6,752 nucleotides of DNA from NCBI GenBank assembly GCA_904420265.1, contig CAJFUU010000177.1, forward strand, positions 1 through 6,752. Reading direction: 5' to 3'. The notes beneath the pieces are model-generated. The model was not told the DNA's origin, did no database searches, and saw nothing but the letters and a program-made list of their open reading frames with translations. This stretch comes from an uncultured Clostridia bacterium. Lineage in GTDB: Bacteria > Bacillota > Clostridia > Christensenellales > Aristaeellaceae. Position 1 is the first letter of the stretch. Every line of letters begins with the position of its first letter. This document shows, in pieces, positions 6,014-6,752 of this stretch. The position numbers were made by a program, and so were the translations under genes.

Positions 6014-6042
6014 AGTATACTATACCGGCGCGGGAATGTCCA
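6014..6042 (-). promoter_or_regulatory. Sigma-70-type promoter of the flavodiiron gene
   Basis: On the minus strand TGGACA (6042-6037, five of six matches to TTGACA) is separated by exactly 17 nt from TATACT (6019-6014, five of six to TATAAT). Transcription would start near 6007, giving a short leader with the strong ribosome site at 5995-5988. The -10 box lies inside a perfect 12-bp palindrome, ATAGTATACTAT (6012-6023), which could be a repressor operator or could support initiation in both directions. I cannot assign a regulator. Confidence 0.65.
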
Positions 6043-6117
6043 TGCGGGAACGGAAATTTTCCCCGCCCTGTCCGTCCCGCGCGAACGGCGGTGCGCGAAC
6101 AAATACAGGCGGCGCGG

Positions 6118-6146
6118 TTGCATTTTCTTTGACTTCGTGTTATAAT
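6118..6146 (+). promoter_or_regulatory. Extended -10 promoter of the tdh gene
   Basis: TATAAT (6141-6146) is a perfect -10 box preceded by TG at 6138-6139, an extended -10. TTGCAT (6118-6123) lies 17 nt upstream as a weak -35. Transcription would start near 6153, leaving a leader of about 145 nt before tdh, long enough to hold the hairpin at 6234-6264. Confidence 0.65.
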
Positions 6147-6233
6147 ATTAACAGAGAAATCTTTCCTTTGCATGACCTGTCCGTTTTTTCAAGACGCGAC
6201 CGCTTGACTTTGACAAACCGCATCCCGATCGAC

Positions 6234-6264
6234 GAAAGCTGAACGCCAAGGGCGTGGGGCTTTC
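6234..6264 (+). promoter_or_regulatory. Terminator-like hairpin in the tdh leader
   Basis: GAAAGC (6234-6239) pairs with GCTTTC (6259-6264), and inside it ACGCC (6243-6247) pairs with GGCGT (6251-6255) around AAG. A 3x3 internal loop (TGA/GGG) separates the two stems. TTTTCC follows at 6265-6270. It sits between the tdh promoter and its ribosome site, so it could work as an attenuator. CTTTC at 6161-6165 could pair with GAAAG (6234-6238) as an alternative fold. I do not recognise a known riboswitch class, T-box or leader peptide. Confidence 0.4.
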
Positions 6265-6299
6265 TTTTCCATCCAGAGAAGGGGGCGATGTTCGTGCTC

Positions 6300-6752
6300 A
6301 TGGACGCGCTCGTCAAACCGCGGCGGGGGCCGGGGCTGGAACTTATGCGCGTGGAGGTTCCGGAGCCGGACTGGGGCGAAGTGCTCATCCGCATCCGCAA
6401 GACGGCCATCTGCGGAACCGACGTACATATCTACAACTGGGATCCCTGGGCGGAGAAAAACATCTCCCCGCCGCTGATCGTCGGCCACGAATACGTGGGC
6501 GAGATCGCCCGCCTCGGGCCGGGCGTCAAGGGTCTGCGGGAGGGGCAGCGCGTCAGCGGCGAGGGCCATATCGTCTGCGGGCACTGCCGCAACTGCCGCG
6601 CCGGCAACGGCCAGTGGTGCAAAAACACCGTGGGCGTGGGCGTGCAGCGCAATGGTGCCTTTGCCCAGTACCTCTGCCTGCCGGCCACCAACGTGGTGCC
6701 GCTGGAGGACGATTACCTGCCCGAGGACGTGATCGCCTTTTTCGACGCCTAC
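6300..6752 (+). CDS. tdh: L-threonine 3-dehydrogenase, N-terminal part (runs off the window)
   Basis: The 151 residues visible are the N-terminal catalytic half of a zinc-dependent medium-chain dehydrogenase that oxidises L-threonine with NAD+ to 2-amino-3-ketobutyrate, normally cleaved by Kbl to glycine and acetyl-CoA. The assignment to Tdh rather than a general alcohol dehydrogenase rests on KTAICGTDVHIYNWD (34-48) and VSGEGHIVCGHCRNCR (85-100), which match E. coli Tdh closely. Catalytic zinc and proton-relay residues C38, T40, H43, H63 and E64 are present, as are structural zinc ligands C93, C96, C99 and C107, all with E. coli numbering. That numbering holds only when counted from the ATG at 6300, the reason for this start. 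An in-frame ATG at 6288 lies just 2 nt past the GAAGGGGG ribosome site (6278-6285), and a GTG at 6294 lies 8 nt past it, so the true start could be up to 12 bp earlier. The Rossmann NAD domain and the stop lie beyond the right edge. It has its own promoter at 6118-6146. Confidence 0.93.
   Translation, partial: MDALVKPRRGPGLELMRVEVPEPDWGEVLIRIRKTAICGTDVHIYNWDPWAEKNISPPLIVGHEYVGEIARLGPGVKGLREGQRVSGEGHIVCGHCRNCRAGNGQWCKNTVGVGVQRNGAFAQYLCLPATNVVPLEDDYLPEDVIAFFDAY

Noticed and set aside
4214..6145. 643-residue open frame on the + strand
   Set aside because: It is fully antisense to the flavodiiron gene, which has intact catalytic motifs, a promoter and a ribosome site. The + strand translation is a Val/His/Gly/Asp-rich shadow.
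6203..6238. TTGACT/TTGACA words as a second tdh promoter
   Set aside because: No -10-like hexamer occurs 16-18 nt downstream, and the perfect extended -10 at 6138-6146 is a much better candidate.

Overview
This is a GC-rich bacterial window with four protein genes: three complete and one running off the right edge. Two long stretches (about 1-1093 and 3116-4183) hold no gene I can defend. The gene content suggests a strict or near-strict anaerobe. The main pointer is a flavodiiron protein carrying its own flavin reductase and rubredoxin domains, an O2/NO-scavenging arrangement typical of anaerobes such as Clostridia, Synergistota and related lineages. I cannot name the organism from sequence alone.

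Layout. At the left edge (about 63-259, + strand) is the decayed 3' end of a DDE/integrase-type transposase. It is followed by about 830 bp of hairpin-dense sequence with no gene, containing two near-identical 22-bp repeats and, on the minus strand, traces of a possible frameshifted coiled-coil/membrane protein. Glycerate kinase (2236-1094, minus) comes next. Just upstream of it on the same strand is a secreted two-domain beta-sandwich protein of PPC type (3115-2363, minus), with 126 bp between the two genes. From 3116 to 4183 is a second non-coding stretch. It starts with a probable bidirectional terminator (3348-3371) and continues into a run of perfect or near-perfect hairpins (3377-3676), including a 15-bp perfect inverted repeat with a 3-nt loop. 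The flavodiiron fusion gene (5980-4184, minus) ends at a strong GC hairpin (4152-4177). It is divergent from a threonine dehydrogenase gene (tdh, + strand, from about 6300 to beyond the window end). The 319-bp divergent region between them contains a recognisable promoter for each gene, a 12-bp perfect palindrome over the flavodiiron -10 box, and a terminator-like hairpin in the tdh leader.

How the genes relate. They do not form one pathway. Threonine dehydrogenase and glycerate kinase both touch the threonine/glycine/serine/glycerate area of metabolism, but they are far apart, on opposite strands, and show no sign of co-regulation. The flavodiiron protein is a stand-alone oxidative or nitrosative defence gene under its own promoter. 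The secreted PPC protein has no recognisable partner here. No tRNA, rRNA, CRISPR array or intact mobile element was found. The most unusual feature is the structured intergenic region 3348-4177; I saw no convincing novel multi-gene system.
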